From the NCBI RefSeq assembly GCF_023159225.1, contig NC_063166.1:77084785-77148784 (forward strand): DNA of 64,000 nucleotides, given 5' to 3'. The notes below the pieces were generated by a model that worked only from the letters and a program-made list of their open reading frames with translations, searched no databases and had not been told where the DNA came from. The DNA is from Perognathus longimembris pacificus. Taxonomy: Eukaryota; Chordata; Mammalia; Rodentia; Heteromyidae. A program made the translations under genes and the position numbers. Below are positions 61,905-64,000 of this stretch, in pieces; the first letter of the stretch is position 1; every line of letters starts with the position of its first letter.

Positions 61905-62290
61905 CCCCCTCCCAGCCCCCAGGTCCCCTCCCCCCCTCCTCCAGCTCCCAGGTCCCCTCCCCCCTCCCTGTCCAACTCCCAGGTCCCCTCCCCCCTCCCT
62001 GTCCAGCCCCCAGGTCCCCTCCCCCCTCCTTGTCCAGCCCCCAGGTCCCCTCCCCCTCCCTGTCCAGCCCCCAGGTCCCCTCCCCCCTCCCTGTCCAGCC
62101 CCCAGGTCCCCTCCCCCCTCCCTGTCCAGCCCCCAGGTCCCCTCCCCCCTGTCCCTGTCCAGCCCCCAGGTCCCCTCCCCCCTCCTTGTCCAGCCCCCAG
62201 GTCCCCTCCCCCTCCCTGTCCAGCCCCCAGGTCCCCTCCCCCCTCCCTGTCCAGCCCCCAGGTCCCCTCCCTCCCCCTCCAGCCCCCAGG
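61905..62290 (+). repeat. C-rich minisatellite, ~31-bp unit, upstream of exon 1
   Basis: The unit approximates CAGCCCCCAGGTCCCCTCCC followed by CCCTCCCTGTC. About 12 copies with small length variants. The minus strand is G-rich. Confidence 0.93.
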
Positions 62291-62376
62291 ACTCCCTAGA
62301 GACCCCACTCAGCAGCTGCCTGCCCCTCTCCCCTCAACCTCCACAGCTTCTAGAAGGTGTCACCAAGAGGCCCCAA

Positions 62377-62577
62377 GGCCAGGCGTTGGTGGCTCACACC
62401 TGCCACCCTAGCTACTCGGGAGGCTGAGATCTGGACAGGAAAGTCCGGGTGAGACTGGGATCTCCCACCAACCGCCCGAAAACCGGAAGTGGCGGCTCAA
62501 AGTGATAGAGTGCTAGCCTTGAGTTGAAGAGCTCGGGACAGTGCCCAGACCCCAAATGCAAGCCTCAGTACTGACGT
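62377..62577 (+). mobile_element. Composite SINE with CA tail
   Basis: GGCGTTGGTGGCTCACACC, CTACTCGGGAGGCTGAGATC and GTGATAGAGTGCTAGCCTTG are seen. A 24-base deletion-like gap follows the left half. Confidence 0.75.
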
Positions 62578-62581
62578 GCAT

Positions 62582-62582
<1 letters not shown>

Positions 62583-62614
<32 letters not shown>
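62583..62614. repeat. (CA)n microsatellite at a SINE 3' end
   Basis: About 16 CA units lie a few bases after the SINE. Confidence 0.93.
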
Positions 62615-62617
<3 letters not shown>

Positions 62618-63464
62618 CAAGACCAGCTCTCCTGGGGGCAGAGTGCAGCTGCCCACCACACCCCGTTTCGTGGGCCTCTCCGTCCAGCAGGGCTCAGGAG
62701 GCCCTTGACCCCTGACCCCTGTGGTGCAGCCTGGGTGGGGATGGCAGCCTGGAGGGCCCTGGGTGGCGGTGGGCAGCGTCCTGACCCTCTGAGCTTGGCC
62801 TTGGGTGTCTCCAAGGCCTTCTCCTCCCCTCCCCGCCCCCACCAGAGCAGCCCACCCACTGATCATCCATCTCTGCCCTCCCCCCCACACCACCACAGCC
62901 CCGGCTTGCAGCAACCCGGGATCCGAGGGCCTGGGGCCTCCTCCAGCCGTAATGATGAATAATGGCTTAATGTGGGTGTTTACGGGGCCGCTATGGCTTT
63001 CGGCTTCCACGGAGGAATTTCAGGCAGAGAGGAGAGAGCGAGCAAGGGGAGAGGAGGGGCTCCCCACTCCACGCTCCCCCTCCCTGCGCTTTAGTTGCAT
63101 TCCTTCAACAACTCACGCCCACAGGGCCTCCCCTCCCTCAGATCTGCCCTGAATGCTGGGAGTCGGCGACCTCCCCCCCCCCCCCCCCGCAATGCCCCTA
63201 GCAGGGCTGGAGCGGAGCCCCCCCACGGTCCAGACTGCTGCCCAGTGCGAGAGGACCCACGGAGGCCTGGGTGGCGCAGGGCACGGGCACAGGCGTGTGG
63301 AGGGGCAGTCGCGGCTGCCTCCTGGAGGAGGTGGCCCCTGAGCAGCCTGCTCTGGGCTGTGACCTCGGGGACCGGCAGTGGCCTGAATCGCCCCACAGGA
63401 AATACAGAGCGCACCCTGTGTTATTTTTTTTTTCCCTCACACAGGTGACCCAGCTGGTGGGTTG

Positions 63465-63567
63465 ACATATAGTCTTGGTAACTTTTTGCCCAGGCTGGCC
63501 TTGAACCATCATCCTCCTCCAGATCCACTCCTCCCAAGGAGCTGGGACTTCGGGTGTGAGCCACCTT
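63465..63567 (-). mobile_element. B1-like partial SINE, antisense
   Basis: GCCCAGGCTGGCCTTGAACC and GGAGCTGGGACTTCGGGTG match the antisense 7SL-like core. Confidence 0.6.
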
Positions 63568-64000
63568 GCTCTGTCCTGGGGAGCGTCTGTCTGCAGGTGA
63601 AGGTGGTGAGGAGACATTGCTGTTGCGTTTCTGGCCCCGGTGACAGAGGGGAGGACGAAGAAGGACTTTCTAGACCTCACTGGACCTAAGCCGTCCAGTT
63701 GTGAGCACCCAGCACCCCATTCCACCTCCCCTCATTCTGTGTCGCCCCTGACTCTGCACGGCTGCCTCTGGGGACCCAGATCACGCCCCCCCCACCCCCC
63801 ACCCCCGCACAGAGTCTGGTCCCAGTGCGGCTGGAGTTATGGGTGAGGAGGAGGGGCGCTCTGAGCCTTCATTTTCCTGCCTCTTATGACTTCCCTGCGA
63901 TGGCTGATGTCTCAGAAAGGTTCCCTGGGCGCAGCCGCACAGCTGGGCCAGGAGGAGGAGAGACCCTGGGGGAGGAGTCACAGGAGGGGGGGCAGAGTCA

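Larger units (their letters stand above)
61740..64000. other. Upstream of the start-codon exon: presumed 5'-most intron or flank
   Basis: This region has no convincing exon on either strand. It contains the 31-bp C-rich minisatellite (61905-62290), a composite SINE with CA tail (62377-62614), a partial antisense SINE (63465-63567) and an AT-rich block near 62945-63030. If the acceptor at 61740 is real, this is intron sequence downstream of a distant non-coding exon. Confidence 0.6.

Noticed and set aside
60640..62290. Regularly spaced repeats resembling a CRISPR array
   Set aside because: The units are tandem without unique spacers, variable in length, and lie in mammalian intron sequence. 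They are minisatellites.
61451..62308. Minus-strand open frame of 285 codons ending at the CDH22 ATG
   Set aside because: Most of it is the translated 31-bp minisatellite. It overlaps the CDH22 start in another frame and has no domain.
1..64000. Endogenous retrovirus or DNA transposon genes
   Set aside because: No reverse transcriptase, integrase, envelope or transposase frame and no LTR pair was recognised. Mobile sequence seen is SINE, MIR, L2 and one L1 3' fragment.

Overview
This is mammalian genomic DNA, not a microbial or accessory region. It carries most of one large gene on the minus strand: cadherin-22 (CDH22, also called PB-cadherin), a type II classical cadherin of neural and other tissues. 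The first ten coding exons run from the ATG at 61454 down to 3881. All nine internal junctions have canonical GT/AG sites and matching phases. They assemble into an uninterrupted 636-codon frame plus one base: signal peptide, short prodomain, RVKR cleavage site, the W2/W4 N-terminus typical of type II cadherins, five EC domains and the start of the transmembrane helix. The last coding exon (rest of the helix and the catenin-binding tail) is not seen and should lie below coordinate 1.

The repeat content points to a rodent, probably of the superfamily Geomyoidea (kangaroo rats, pocket mice, gophers). There are dimeric SINEs with an ID-like left monomer and a second tRNA-like right monomer, which fits the IDL-Geo family described from that group. 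There is also an abundant composite SINE with a 7SL/B1-like left half and the same type of right half. Older L2, MIR and one L1 fragment are present, and simple repeats are very common. The genus is an inference.

Layout, low to high coordinate (3' to 5' of the gene): 1-3880 intron 10, incomplete; 3881-4132 exon 10; 4133-9990 intron 9, with a ~700 bp tetranucleotide/pyrimidine tract; 9991-10108 and 10350-10471 exons 9 and 8 separated by a 241 bp intron; 10472-18388 intron 7; 18389-18525 exon 7; 18526-25142 intron 6; 25143-25396 exon 6; 27897-28090 exon 5; 30618-30785 exon 4; 30786-39553 intron 3; 39554-39673 exon 3; 39674-52202 intron 2; 52203-52497 exon 2; 52498-61205 intron 1; 61206-61454 coding part of exon 1, inside a CpG island and bracketed by two G/C-rich minisatellites; 61740-64000 upstream intron or flank.

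No second protein-coding gene, structural RNA gene, CRISPR array or prokaryotic-type system was found. The long open frames outside the exons are products of repeats or GC-rich composition. The more interesting signals are non-coding: modular SINEs with nested insertions and clear target-site duplications, opposite-polarity G-rich minisatellites around exon 1, an upstream-ORF-rich leader, a stop codon just inside intron 10 that could yield a catenin-free isoform, G-run arrays downstream of several 5' splice sites, and AT-rich homeodomain-motif clusters that look like candidate intronic enhancers.
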